Source of the DNA: JAHEDH01 sp965364515
GTDB lineage: Bacteria; Actinomycetota; Acidimicrobiia; Spongiisociales; ZC4RG35
DNA length: 37,359 nucleotides
Assembly: GCA_965364515.1 (NCBI GenBank)
Contig: CBDTXZ010000005.1
Coordinates: 1 to 37,359 of the forward strand
Direction: 5' to 3'
The first letter of the stretch is position 1. Every line of letters begins with the position of its first letter. A program made the position numbers and the translations under genes. Positions 1-8,083 of the stretch are shown here, in pieces. The notes beneath the pieces were generated by a model, which was not told where the DNA came from, made no database searches, and saw only the letters and a list, made by a program, of their open reading frames with translations.

Positions 1-970
1 TCGTTGCTTCTGATGCGAGACGGCCCGCGCTGACGTAGAGCGGAACGAAGGCATTTGGGGCGATGGCGCCGGTGATCAACAGCGAGATGGCGAACGCCAG
101 AGGGGCGAACGGTGCTCCGGTCACGTATTTCCGCTCCACGAGCGGTGACGGATGCGTTCCCGCCCGGCGATGGAACAGGTAGCCGGCGCCCCCCGCCGAG
201 ATGAGCCATCCGATCGAAGTCCACGCCAGATCGTTGACTGCGAAGAGGACCGAACCGGTGAACACCAATGCGAGCAGCGCTCCGACGACGTCCATGCGCT
301 GGCGGAGTGAACGCTCGGCGGGAGGCGGCATGACCCTCCACCCGGCTGCGAGGGCCAACAGGCCGAGAGGTAGATTGATCAGGAAGATCCAGCGCCAGTC
401 GAGTCGGGTCAGCATGATCGCGGCGATGGCCGGGCTCGCCACTCCCATCACCCCCCACACCGTCGAATTCGCAGCGAACGCTCGTCCTGTCAGGTGTGGG
501 GGATAGACGAGAGAAACGGCGGCGAGACCGACGGCGATCACCATGCCCGCGCCCGCCCCTTGAACTGCTCGGATGCCGATCATCGCGCTCATCGATGGAG
601 CGAAGGCGGCCATCACCCCCGCCCCGGCGAACAGGATGACAGCAAGGCGGAACATCGTCCGGAGGCCGATCGTGTCGATCAGTCTTCCCGACACGATCGT
701 GGCAACTCCCGAGGTCAACAGGAACGAGGTGATGACCCACGGCAGGAGCGCAACCGAGCCGAGATCGGCTGCGACCTCTGGAAGGGCAGCCGCGACTGCG
801 AGACCTTCGAATGCCGCGAGGGCGACGGTCGTGAAGATCGCAATGGAGGCTGGAAGCAACTCCCTCGACAGGACACTGGCGGGCGTCGCCCCCGATCGGC
901 CGTTCACCGGTTGCAGCGTATGGGCCCGGCGACCGAGACGCCACATCACCGGCACGGAGCGGCATGGCAT
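1..970 (-). CDS. MFS drug/metabolite exporter, DHA2-like (C-terminus cut by window edge)
   Basis: Reading leftward, the frame stays open to the window edge, so only about 323 N-terminal residues are present. They show repeated hydrophobic helices, the segment LPWVITSFLLTSG, a loop GRLIDTIGLR resembling MFS motif A (GxLaDrxGrk), RAVQGAGAGM, and WRWIFLINLPLG. The last is typical of the 14-helix DHA2 (EmrB/QacA) family, which exports drugs or metabolites by proton antiport at the inner membrane. The substrate cannot be told. The motif C position reads GVMGVASPAIAA rather than a full GxxxGPxxGG. The start is uncertain: ATG at 970 has a weak AGGG upstream, and an in-frame ATG at 946 is the alternative. 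It is divergent from the coiled-coil gene, with 83 bp between them. Confidence 0.85.
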   Translation of the reverse strand, partial: MPCRSVPVMWRLGRRAHTLQPVNGRSGATPASVLSRELLPASIAIFTTVALAAFEGLAVAAALPEVAADLGSVALLPWVITSFLLTSGVATIVSGRLIDTIGLRTMFRLAVILFAGAGVMAAFAPSMSAMIGIRAVQGAGAGMVIAVGLAAVSLVYPPHLTGRAFAANSTVWGVMGVASPAIAAIMLTRLDWRWIFLINLPLGLLALAAGWRVMPPPAERSLRQRMDVVGALLALVFTGSVLFAVNDLAWTSIGWLISAGGAGYLFHRRAGTHPSPLVERKYVTGAPFAPLAFAISLLITGAIAPNAFVPLYVSAGRLASEAT

Positions 971-1053
971 CGCCTACCCTGCTGACCGATCCGTCTTTGG
1001 GCGGTCGGAACAGATCACAGGCGACACGCGTTCGAGCGTGCGGGAGGACTCAA

Positions 1054-2331
1054 GTGGAAGTCGTGCTTTTCATCGTCGGCCTGGCCGTCGGAGTCGCAGT
1101 CGGCTGGTTCGTCTGGGATCGGGTCGGATCGAAGCGATTGAATGAGGACTTCGCTCGCCGCCTGCGTCACACAGACGACCAGATCGTCAGCCAGCGACGA
1201 CGTGCCGACGAGGCGGAGGCGGAGCTCGAACCCCTCCGAGCGCAGATCCGCGAGTTGAAGGACGAACGCAAGGATCTTCAGAAACAGCAGGAGAAGCTCA
1301 AGGGGCGTTTCGACAAGCTCAAGGCCGAGAAGGACGAGGTCGAGGCATCCATGACGTCGGTCCGGGCAGAGGCCGACGAAGCCGGTCGTCTCAAAGGTGA
1401 GCTCGAGGACAGTCAGCGGCACCTGTCGGCCGCCCAGAGCGAGATCGAAGAGCTTCGTCTCCAGCTTGCGAGTGTGGAAGATCTGAGGACTCGCCTCGTG
1501 TCGGCACAGGACCGGTTGGTCGAGGCCGAGCGAGCGAAGGAAGACGCCCGTCTTCGCGCCGCCGAGGCCGAGAAGGTCACCGAGCGAGCGACCGTCGAGC
1601 TCGAGGCCTCGATGGACACCATCTCCACGCTTCGTGAGGCCGCAGAAGGAGCGATCGAACTCCAGCATCGGCTCGATGACTCTGAGAGTCGCGTCGCAGA
1701 ACTCGAAGCCACCGTCTCGAGGCAGACAGATGAGATCGCCGGTCTCCGCGAGCAGCTCGCGGCATCGACGGTACTCGCCGACGATCGTGCCACGGCTGCG
1801 GTCGAGCCCGAGGACATCGAAGTCGCCGAACCCGCACCGACGCCCGCAGTCAGCGAACCGGAAGACACACCTGAGGCTCCGGAAGACACACCTGAGGCTG
1901 TCGCGGAGCCGGTCGAGCACATCGCCATCGACACCGAGTCGGAGGATGCCGAATCGGGAGTCCCCGAGCCCGAAGTCGCCGAGGCCGAAGCGTCCGAGGC
2001 CGAAGCCACAGATACTCAGAAGGACACCCAAACCGAGCCCGTCGACGAGCGTGAAGCCGCAGTCGCCAGAGTGAGAGAGATCGCCTCACGAACGTCGGGC
2101 GGTCACGAGGCTGCCGACGACGACCTGAAGAAGATCCACGGGATCGGCCCCAAGATCGAGAAGCTGCTCAAAGGCATGGGCATCACCTCGTTCCTCCAGG
2201 TGGCGAACTTCACGCCGGAGGACATCGAGACCGTGACCCTCGCTCTCGACGCCTTTCCAGGCCGCATCGAACGCGATGACTGGGTTGGCTCGGCCGATGC
2301 GCTCTACCGGGAGAAGTACGAAGACGACTGA
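1054..2331 (+). CDS. Membrane-anchored coiled-coil protein with C-terminal helix-hairpin-helix domain
   Basis: About 425 residues. Residues 3-20 form one membrane helix (VVLFIVGLAVGVAVGW), followed by a long Glu/Lys/Arg heptad-rich coiled coil to about residue 240. Next comes an acidic Pro/Glu/Ala linker (about 245-335), then a helix-hairpin-helix domain from about 350 to the end, with LKKIHGIGPKIEKLL as the hairpin core. HhH domains of this kind bind DNA non-specifically or mediate protein contacts. The layout (anchor, coil, flexible linker, HhH) suggests a membrane-to-nucleoid or structural role, but no specific function is recognised. RmuC has a similar N-terminal half but carries a nuclease domain that is absent here. 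GTG at 1054 is chosen because GGGAGG at 1042-1047 sits 6 nt upstream; an in-frame ATG at 964 would add 30 non-conserved-looking residues. Confidence 0.8.
   Translation: MEVVLFIVGLAVGVAVGWFVWDRVGSKRLNEDFARRLRHTDDQIVSQRRRADEAEAELEPLRAQIRELKDERKDLQKQQEKLKGRFDKLKAEKDEVEASMTSVRAEADEAGRLKGELEDSQRHLSAAQSEIEELRLQLASVEDLRTRLVSAQDRLVEAERAKEDARLRAAEAEKVTERATVELEASMDTISTLREAAEGAIELQHRLDDSESRVAELEATVSRQTDEIAGLREQLAASTVLADDRATAAVEPEDIEVAEPAPTPAVSEPEDTPEAPEDTPEAVAEPVEHIAIDTESEDAESGVPEPEVAEAEASEAEATDTQKDTQTEPVDEREAAVARVREIASRTSGGHEAADDDLKKIHGIGPKIEKLLKGMGITSFLQVANFTPEDIETVTLALDAFPGRIERDDWVGSADALYREKYEDD
1858..1899 (+). repeat. Perfect 21-bp tandem duplication inside the coiled-coil/HhH gene
   Basis: Positions 1858-1878 and 1879-1899 are identical, head to tail and in frame. 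They encode two copies of PEDTPEA in the acidic linker. This is a simple in-frame expansion of a low-complexity spacer and probably varies between strains. Confidence 0.9.
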
Positions 2332-2472
2332 TGTCGGAGCCGGTGCTTCCGAGTCGGAGTGACCCCCGGGTTGCAGCAGACGTCGGTTGGCCGGAGCGTT
2401 CCACGGCAGGCGGCGTCGTATGTCGAACGGCCAAGTTCCTGTCAGCGGACCGCGGGAAGCCGGGAGCCGGTT

Positions 2473-3597
2473 TCAGTCGCCGATGTAGATCCCGAGGCGT
2501 CGGGCAGACTCGATCCACGGGTGGTCGACCGGAACCGACTTCCGGTTGCCGGCGATCTCGGACAGTGGGACCGGCACCGCCTCGCCGTTGCGTGCCGCGA
2601 TCATCACGCCTGTGACGCCGTCGGCGATTGCGTCGGCGGCGGCCGTACCCAACTGGGTTGCCAGCAGGCGGTCGGCGGTGGACGGTGAGCCTCCGCGCTG
2701 CACGTGTCCCAGAATGGTGACCCGAGCCTCCAGACCCGTGGACTCCTCCAACTGATCCGCCAGGCGCTCGGTCGAGTGCTTCCGACCCGAATGGAACTCC
2801 TCGAGCTGGGCCCGCAGCTCAGAGTCGTCGGCATCGTCGTCGAGCTCATCGAGTTGCGTGCGGATCTCGTCGTGCCGTGCCCGATCCGCGGCGGACATCG
2901 CTCCCTCGGCGACGGCGACGATCGAAAAGTTCGATCCGCCGGCCTTCCGCTGAAGGATCGAATCCGCCACGTCCTTCACCTTGAAGGGAATCTCCGGGAT
3001 CAGGATGGCATCTGCTCCCCCGGCGAGACCTGCGCCAAGAGTGAGCCAGCCGGTGTTGTGGCCCATCACCTCGGCGATCATGATCCGGTGATGGGAGTGA
3101 GCGGTGGAGTGCAGCCGATCGATCGCGTCGGTTGCGATCGTCATCGCCGTGTCGTAACCGAACGTCGTGTCGGTGCCGAAGACATCGTTGTCGATCGTCT
3201 TCGGGAGGGTCACGACCGGGACTCCCACCTTGTGGAGCCGATAGGCGTTCTTCATCGTTCCGCCGCCGCCGAGACAGACGAGAGCAGAGAGGTCGTGGTC
3301 CTCGACGACACGCTGGATCATGGGCCGCATGTCGATCCGCTGGCCGTCACCGACGTCGACCTTGTGGACCTTCACCCTGCTGGTGCCGAGAATCGTTCCG
3401 CCCTTCGAGAGGATGCCGGAGAGCGAGTCGCCGTCGAGGCGCAGGTGTCGATTCTGCATCAAACCGGAGAAGCCGTCCTTGAAGCCGATGACATGCATGT
3501 CGTAGCTTCGCTGAGCCGCTTTGCCGACCGCTCGGATCGCCGCGTTCAATCCCGGTGAGTCGCCGCCCGCAGTGAGTATTCCGATCGTCTTCGCCAT
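2473..3597 (-). CDS. pfkA: 6-phosphofructokinase
   Basis: 374 residues. It phosphorylates fructose 6-phosphate to the 1,6-bisphosphate in cytoplasmic glycolysis. The N-terminal nucleotide loop is GGDSPGLNA (11-19). The catalytic motif PKTIDND is at 132-138, with the base Asp136. The sugar-phosphate loop MGHNTGWL and a late RGGSPS loop are also present. At the position of E. coli GGDGS the protein reads GGGGT (110-114): the Gly equivalent to Gly104 argues for ATP rather than pyrophosphate, while Lys133 (E. coli Gly124) is the residue seen in pyrophosphate-type and mixed 'group III' enzymes. The Mg-binding Asp103 equivalent is replaced by Gly112, which is unusual. ATG at 3597 is preferred over a 16-residue longer form because TACGCT lies 7 nt upstream (leaderless pattern) and because MAKTIGILTAGGD is the family N-terminus. 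Confidence 0.93.
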   Translation of the reverse strand: MAKTIGILTAGGDSPGLNAAIRAVGKAAQRSYDMHVIGFKDGFSGLMQNRHLRLDGDSLSGILSKGGTILGTSRVKVHKVDVGDGQRIDMRPMIQRVVEDHDLSALVCLGGGGTMKNAYRLHKVGVPVVTLPKTIDNDVFGTDTTFGYDTAMTIATDAIDRLHSTAHSHHRIMIAEVMGHNTGWLTLGAGLAGGADAILIPEIPFKVKDVADSILQRKAGGSNFSIVAVAEGAMSAADRARHDEIRTQLDELDDDADDSELRAQLEEFHSGRKHSTERLADQLEESTGLEARVTILGHVQRGGSPSTADRLLATQLGTAAADAIADGVTGVMIAARNGEAVPVPLSEIAGNRKSVPVDHPWIESARRLGIYIGD

Positions 3598-3604
3598 GGC
3601 TGCG

Positions 3605-3610
3605 AGCGTA
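3605..3610 (-). promoter_or_regulatory. -10 element of leaderless pfkA transcript
   Basis: Minus-strand TACGCT, 7 nt, then ATG at 3597; no Shine-Dalgarno. The stretch TACGCTCGCAGCCATG closely matches the purA start region (TACTCTCGCACCCATG). Confidence 0.55.
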
Positions 3611-3680
3611 GGCCGTCGGGTGTTGACCGCGAAGCGAGAATCCACTCACCATCGACCCGGCAGAGCGCAGTGCGGTAGCG

Positions 3681-3696
3681 TGTTAGTGACTAACAT
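3681..3696 (+). promoter_or_regulatory. TetR-type operator palindrome overlapping a -10 element
   Basis: TGTTAGTGACTAACA at 3681-3695 is a perfect inverted repeat (TGTTAG / CTAACA around TGA). Its right arm overlaps TAACAT at 3691-3696, which lies exactly 6 nt before the GTG start of the tetR gene. A bound TetR dimer would cover the -10 element, giving autorepression of the regulator-ABC operon. The site is also within 100 bp of the divergent pfkA start. Confidence 0.65.
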
Positions 3697-3702
3697 CAGG
3701 GC

Positions 3703-4242
3703 GTGACTCACAGTGATACCCATGACCGGCTGCAACGCGAGGCGCTTCGGCTCTTCACCGAGCGGGGATTCGACAACGTGACGGTCGACGAGATCGCCGC
3801 CGCCGCCGGGGTCTCCCACATGACCTTCTTCCGCCACTTCCCCACGAAGGAATCGGTCGTGATGGACGACCCCTTCGACCCGATCGTCGGCGAGGCGGTG
3901 GCGGCTCAACCCAGGGGCCAGTCGCCGGTTCAGCGCGTGGCCGGCGGGATCGCTGCGGCAGCTGTCGATCTCGACGACCCCGACACGGTTCGAGCACGGG
4001 TCAGGCTGGCGGCCCAACACCCCCGGCTCCGAGCCAGGATCTGGGAGAACAACAACCGAACCCAGCGGGTCATCACCGACGCACTCGTCTCGACAGGCGT
4101 GGGCGAACTCGAGGCGGCGGTGGCAGCCGGGTCGGTACTCGGCGCACTCACCGCCGCGCTGATGTATTGGGCCGAGAACGAAGGCGAGGACCTTCAGGCC
4201 TGTATCGGCAGGGCTCTCGAGCAGATTGCAGTCCGAGCATGA
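3703..4242 (+). CDS. TetR-family transcriptional regulator
   Basis: 179 residues. The N-terminal TetR helix-turn-helix is clear: REALRLFTERGFDNVTVDEI followed by AAAAGVSHMTFFRHFPTKE at about residues 12-50. The C-terminal ligand domain is all-helical and not assignable to a ligand. The start is GTG at 3703, preceded at 6 nt by TAACAT, itself inside a palindromic operator. The stop codon overlaps the ATPase start (ATGA, 4239-4242), so the gene is translationally coupled to the ABC exporter and probably represses it together with itself, with relief by the exporter's substrate (inference from the common arrangement). Confidence 0.93.
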   Translation: MTHSDTHDRLQREALRLFTERGFDNVTVDEIAAAAGVSHMTFFRHFPTKESVVMDDPFDPIVGEAVAAQPRGQSPVQRVAGGIAAAAVDLDDPDTVRARVRLAAQHPRLRARIWENNNRTQRVITDALVSTGVGELEAAVAAGSVLGALTAALMYWAENEGEDLQACIGRALEQIAVRA

Positions 4243-4952
4243 GCACGGCCGCCCTCCTCGCAGAGGGGCTCACCCGCAGCTTCGACGGTGTCGCAGCCGT
4301 CGATCGGCTCGACCTCCGTGTCGAGTCGGGAGAGATCCATGCGCTCGTCGGTCTCAACGGCGCCGGGAAGACCACGACGATGCAGATGCTTCTCGGTATG
4401 ACCGGAGCCGATCTCGGACGCGTTCTGATACTCGGTAGGGATCCGGCGGCGGCGGACTGGACGAGGGTCGGACACTTCATCGACGCCCCGTTTGCGTATG
4501 GCGAACTGTCCGTCCGCGCCAATCTCACCGCCGCCGGCCTGCTCCACGGTGTCCCGCGCCACCGCCTCGACGCCGCGGTGTCGACCGCAGTCGAGCGGTT
4601 CCAGCTCGACGCGTGGCGGGACAAGCGGGCCTCAGTCCTCTCGACGGGAAATCTGCAACGACTCGGGTTGGCGGCCGCAACGATCCATCGACCGGACGTG
4701 CTCCTCCTCGACGAGCCGACGAACCGCCTCGATCCGGCCGGAGTCGTTCTGGTCAGGAACCTCCTGAGAGAGATCGCTGCCGGCGGGGGCGCGATCCTCT
4801 TGTCGAGCCATCACCTCGATGAGCTCGCCCGCATCTCCGACGAGATCACCGTTCTGCATCGCGGGCGCGACATCGGGCGCCTCGACGCAGACGGTGTCGA
4901 TGTGGAGCGACAGTTCTTCACGATGGTCTACGAGAGCGAGGGAGCAGCATGA
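4239..4952 (+). CDS. ABC transporter ATP-binding protein (BcrA/NatA-like)
   Basis: 237 residues. Walker A is GLNGAGKTT (38-46), the signature is LSTGN (134-138; degenerate compared with LSGGQ), Walker B is LLLDEPT, the D-loop is NRLD and the switch histidine lies in SSHH. The region after Walker A (HFIDAPFAYGELSVRANL) resembles BcrA-type ATPases, in which the usual Q-loop glutamine is replaced. It powers the ABC-2 permease encoded next. Such pairs export peptides, antibiotics or sodium, or confer resistance; the substrate is unknown. The ATG overlaps the tetR stop and its own stop overlaps the permease ATG, both as ATGA. A longer upstream start at 4167 would run inside tetR and is rejected. 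Confidence 0.92.
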   Translation: MSTAALLAEGLTRSFDGVAAVDRLDLRVESGEIHALVGLNGAGKTTTMQMLLGMTGADLGRVLILGRDPAAADWTRVGHFIDAPFAYGELSVRANLTAAGLLHGVPRHRLDAAVSTAVERFQLDAWRDKRASVLSTGNLQRLGLAAATIHRPDVLLLDEPTNRLDPAGVVLVRNLLREIAAGGGAILLSSHHLDELARISDEITVLHRGRDIGRLDADGVDVERQFFTMVYESEGAA

Positions 4953-5725
4953 ACGCGATCGAGCAGATCCGAGCCGCCGCCACGGTCGAGTGGTGGAAGC
5001 TCCGTCGGTCGGCGGTGACTTGGACGACGACCGGGCTGATGGTCATGCTGTTGCCGGCGGTCTCTGCGGCGTTCTACTCGGTTGCGATCAATGGCGGCCA
5101 CGGAGCGCTCGCATCGAAGGCGGAGATCTTTCTGTCCTCTCCCGGATGGGAGGGTTATCTCGGCATGACCGGGCAGATCGCCGCAGCTGCGGTTCTGGTG
5201 GGAGTCGGTGTCGTGGTCTCCTGGGTATTCGGACGCGAGCACGCCGATCGCACCTTTCCTGCGCTCTTTGCGCTGCCTGTCGGCCGAGACGCCGTCGCAG
5301 TCGCGAAGTTGCTCGTGCTCACCGCATGGGTGACCGCCGTCGCCGTCGTCGTAACGGCCTCGAGCTGGTTGGCGGGCGCGGTCGTCATACGAGACGGATC
5401 GGTGACGCTCGGGGGTCTGGCCTCGCTCGGAGTGGTCGTGCTTCTCACCGGCGTCTCGGGAATCGCCGTCGCACTGTTCGCCAGCATCGGCCGCGGGTAT
5501 CTCCCGGGTGTGGGTGCGACCATCATGCTCATCATCGCAGCTCAGGTCTCAGTGCTCTTCGGTACTGGCGCGTGGTTCCCACCGGCGGTCCCTGGGCTGA
5601 TCGCAGTGCACGGCGCTCCGGGGATCCCGGCGGTGTCGCTCGCACAGATCCTCGCGGTACCGGCGCTGACCGGAGTCGCATGTGCGGCAACCGTCACGTG
5701 GTGGCGGCACGCAGAGTCGGGCTGA
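4949..5725 (+). CDS. ABC-2 type permease
   Basis: 258 residues with about six hydrophobic segments. After a short cytoplasmic N-terminus (VEWWKLRRSAVTW) comes a membrane helix, then a periplasmic stretch. The sequence GREHADRTFPALFALPVGR after the second helix pair is the typical ABC-2 coupling region ('Ger..gT...ll..Pv.R'). It is the membrane half of the exporter with the upstream ATPase, joined by a 4-bp overlap. It is the last gene of the operon and is convergent with purL 23 bp away. Substrate unknown. Confidence 0.88.
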   Translation: MNAIEQIRAAATVEWWKLRRSAVTWTTTGLMVMLLPAVSAAFYSVAINGGHGALASKAEIFLSSPGWEGYLGMTGQIAAAAVLVGVGVVVSWVFGREHADRTFPALFALPVGRDAVAVAKLLVLTAWVTAVAVVVTASSWLAGAVVIRDGSVTLGGLASLGVVVLLTGVSGIAVALFASIGRGYLPGVGATIMLIIAAQVSVLFGTGAWFPPAVPGLIAVHGAPGIPAVSLAQILAVPALTGVACAATVTWWRHAESG

Positions 5726-5748
5726 AGCTCGGTCCTGCGGTAGAGCCC

Positions 5749-8010
5749 TCAGTGATCCAGGCGGCGAGGGATGGCGTTGCGGTAGGTCTCGGTTGCGATT
5801 TCCAGATCGACCGCGCCGCGGGCTCCCTTTCGCTCGAAACTGATCTCGTTGCCGCCGAAGATGCCGATGCGCGATGCCGGCAGGCCGGCTTCTGCGGCGA
5901 TCGCGGCGACGGTCTCGGTGTGCTCGGTCGGGACTGCGGCGACAAACCGGTGCGGATCCTCACAGAACAGGCTCCGCCAGTCGTCGTAGCTGGCCGTGAC
6001 TCCCACCTGGGACGCGATGCACAACTCCGCCACGGACATGATGAGCCCGCCATCTGAGATGTCGTGGAGCGCAGGGCTCAGGCCATCGTTGGCCAGCCGG
6101 GTGGCGACCTCGATCGCGGCCTTCGCCATCGTCGGGTCAGGCGGGCTCGGGCGGCCCCCGACGTGCCCGAACGTGATCTGCTCGAAGGCCGAGCCGGCGA
6201 GGTTGATCGCCCATTCGGGGCCGAACATCCAGAGTTCCATGCCGTCTCCCACGCGGTCGTGGCGCGGCGGCGTCTCGGGCATCGGGTCGGCCAGGCCGAG
6301 CATCCCGACCACCGGCGTGGGGTAGATGTCGAGTCCGTCGGTCTCGTTGTAGAAGCTGACGTTGCCACCCACGACCGGTACGCCGAGGCGCTCACACGCT
6401 TCCGAGATGCCCTCGATGGTCTCTCGGAACTGCCACATGACATCCGGCTTCTCAGGGTTCCCGAAGTTGAGGTTGTCGACCAACGCCATCGGCCGTGCGC
6501 CCGTCATGGCCACATTGAGTGCTGCTTCGTACACGAGCCTGGCCCCGCCGCGCCAGGGGTCGAGATAGCAGAGGCGACCGTTGCCGTCGGTCGAGACGGC
6601 GAGTCCCTTGGTCGTGCCCTTGATCCTCAGCAGCGATCCGTCGTTCCCGGGACCGACCACCGTGTTGAGGAAGAGCATGTGGTCGTACTGCTCATAGGCC
6701 CAGGCTGCCGATGCGATCGACGGGTCATCGAGCATCTTCAACAGCGAGTCTGCGATGCCGGGTCTGGTCACGAAGGTCAGCGTGTTGGACCAGAGATCCT
6801 CCATCCATCCAGGCTCGCCCAGCGGCCGGTCGTATTTGGGAGCGTCTTCGGACAGCGACGCCGCCGGGAGTTGAGCAACCAACTCGCCGTCGTGATAGAC
6901 ATCCAGAGATCCTCCCGACTTCACCTCGCCGACCACGGACGCGTCGATCTCCCATTTGTGGGCGACGGCGAGCACAGCGTCGACATTGTCGGGATGGACG
7001 AACGCCATCATCCGCTCCTGGGACTCCGACATCAGGAGCTCGGGGGCGGTCATGCCGTCCTCACGAACGTGAACGCGGTCGAGGTCCACTGCCATGCCGG
7101 CGCCGGCTCGTGCGGCAGGCTCGGAGAATGCGCAGGACAGACCGGCGGCGCCCAGGTCCTGCACCCCAACCACGAGCTTCTCGCGGTACAGCTCCAGACA
7201 AGCCTCGATGAGCTTCTTCTCCTCGAACGGATCGCCGACCTGCACGGAAGGGCGCTTCGATCCGGAGGCCTCGTCGAAGCTGGCCGAGGCGAGCACCGAC
7301 GCCCCACCGATGCCGTCGCGGCCGGTCGACGCCCCGAGCAGGATCGCGATCGAACCCGGATCGCCTGCGGTTCCCAATACCAGCTCGTCCTCGCGGAGGA
7401 TGCCGAGACACATGACGTTGACGAGCGGGTTGCCGGTGTAGCACTCCTCGAAAGCGATCTCTCCACCGACCGTCGGCACACCGACGGCGTTGCCGTAGCC
7501 GGCGATCCCGGCGACGACGCCGTTCAGGAGGTACCGGTTCTTGGGTTGGTCGAGCGGGCCGAATCGGATCTGATCCCACAAAGCGATCGGTCGGGCGCCC
7601 ATCGTGAAGACGTCACGGAGGATCCCACCGACGCCTGTGGCTGCTCCCTGGTAGGGCTCGACGAACGACGGGTGGTTGTGGCTCTCGATGCGCAAGGCGG
7701 CGAGCCAGCCGTCGCCGAGATCGATGACGCCGGCGTTCTCGCCGGGTCCGACGACCACCCACGGTGCCTCGGTGGGAAAACGACCGAGATGGGTCCGAGA
7801 GGACTTGTAGGAGCAATGCTCGGACCACATCACCGAGTACATGGCGAGCTCGGCGGACCTGGGATCGCGGCCGAGAATCTCGCAGACCTTCCCGTACTCG
7901 TCATCGGTCATGCCGAGAAGCTGGTGGACGGGTTTGGGGCTGTCGTCCTTCGGCTCCTCGGGAAGCGCGTTCTCTTCGGGTGCCAGCTCGGTGTTCGAAG
8001 TCATTGCCAC
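5749..8010 (-). CDS. purL: Phosphoribosylformylglycinamidine synthase, large subunit (small-type PurL)
   Basis: 753 residues, the length of the PurL that works with separate PurS and PurQ. It converts FGAR to FGAM using ATP and ammonia delivered by PurQ. Recognisable features are MYSVMWSEHCSYKSSR near the N-terminus, the ESHNHPSFVEP motif, GGILRDVFTMGARPIA, and the second half-repeat with MALVDNLNFGNPEKP and HDISDGG. PurQ and PurS are encoded 6.6 kb away on the same strand rather than alongside. GTG at 8010 or ATG at 8004 could be the start; neither has a clear Shine-Dalgarno, and the first 25 acidic residues are not conserved. The 651-codon open frame on the opposite strand is a shadow. Confidence 0.96.
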   Translation of the reverse strand: MAMTSNTELAPEENALPEEPKDDSPKPVHQLLGMTDDEYGKVCEILGRDPRSAELAMYSVMWSEHCSYKSSRTHLGRFPTEAPWVVVGPGENAGVIDLGDGWLAALRIESHNHPSFVEPYQGAATGVGGILRDVFTMGARPIALWDQIRFGPLDQPKNRYLLNGVVAGIAGYGNAVGVPTVGGEIAFEECYTGNPLVNVMCLGILREDELVLGTAGDPGSIAILLGASTGRDGIGGASVLASASFDEASGSKRPSVQVGDPFEEKKLIEACLELYREKLVVGVQDLGAAGLSCAFSEPAARAGAGMAVDLDRVHVREDGMTAPELLMSESQERMMAFVHPDNVDAVLAVAHKWEIDASVVGEVKSGGSLDVYHDGELVAQLPAASLSEDAPKYDRPLGEPGWMEDLWSNTLTFVTRPGIADSLLKMLDDPSIASAAWAYEQYDHMLFLNTVVGPGNDGSLLRIKGTTKGLAVSTDGNGRLCYLDPWRGGARLVYEAALNVAMTGARPMALVDNLNFGNPEKPDVMWQFRETIEGISEACERLGVPVVGGNVSFYNETDGLDIYPTPVVGMLGLADPMPETPPRHDRVGDGMELWMFGPEWAINLAGSAFEQITFGHVGGRPSPPDPTMAKAAIEVATRLANDGLSPALHDISDGGLIMSVAELCIASQVGVTASYDDWRSLFCEDPHRFVAAVPTEHTETVAAIAAEAGLPASRIGIFGGNEISFERKGARGAVDLEIATETYRNAIPRRLDH

Positions 8011-8083
8011 ATTCGGTAGACGCCGCCTGCGAGCTTAGGGGAGGAGCGACCCTGGTCAGGGCGCAGGAGATCGGTCGTGCGGC

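Noticed and set aside
201..1145. Three short plus-strand open frames at the left end
   Set aside because: They are antisense to an MFS transporter frame that runs off the window edge and is clearly coding.
3703..5725. Bacitracin-type resistance operon
   Set aside because: The ATPase and permease resemble BcrA/BcrB in type only; there is no two-component system or undecaprenyl phosphatase, so a substrate is not claimed.
6064..8019. Long plus-strand open frame (651 codons) opposite purL
   Set aside because: It mirrors a certain purL on the other strand, has no domain, and is rich in His/Arg/Asp as expected from antisense of GC-rich coding DNA.
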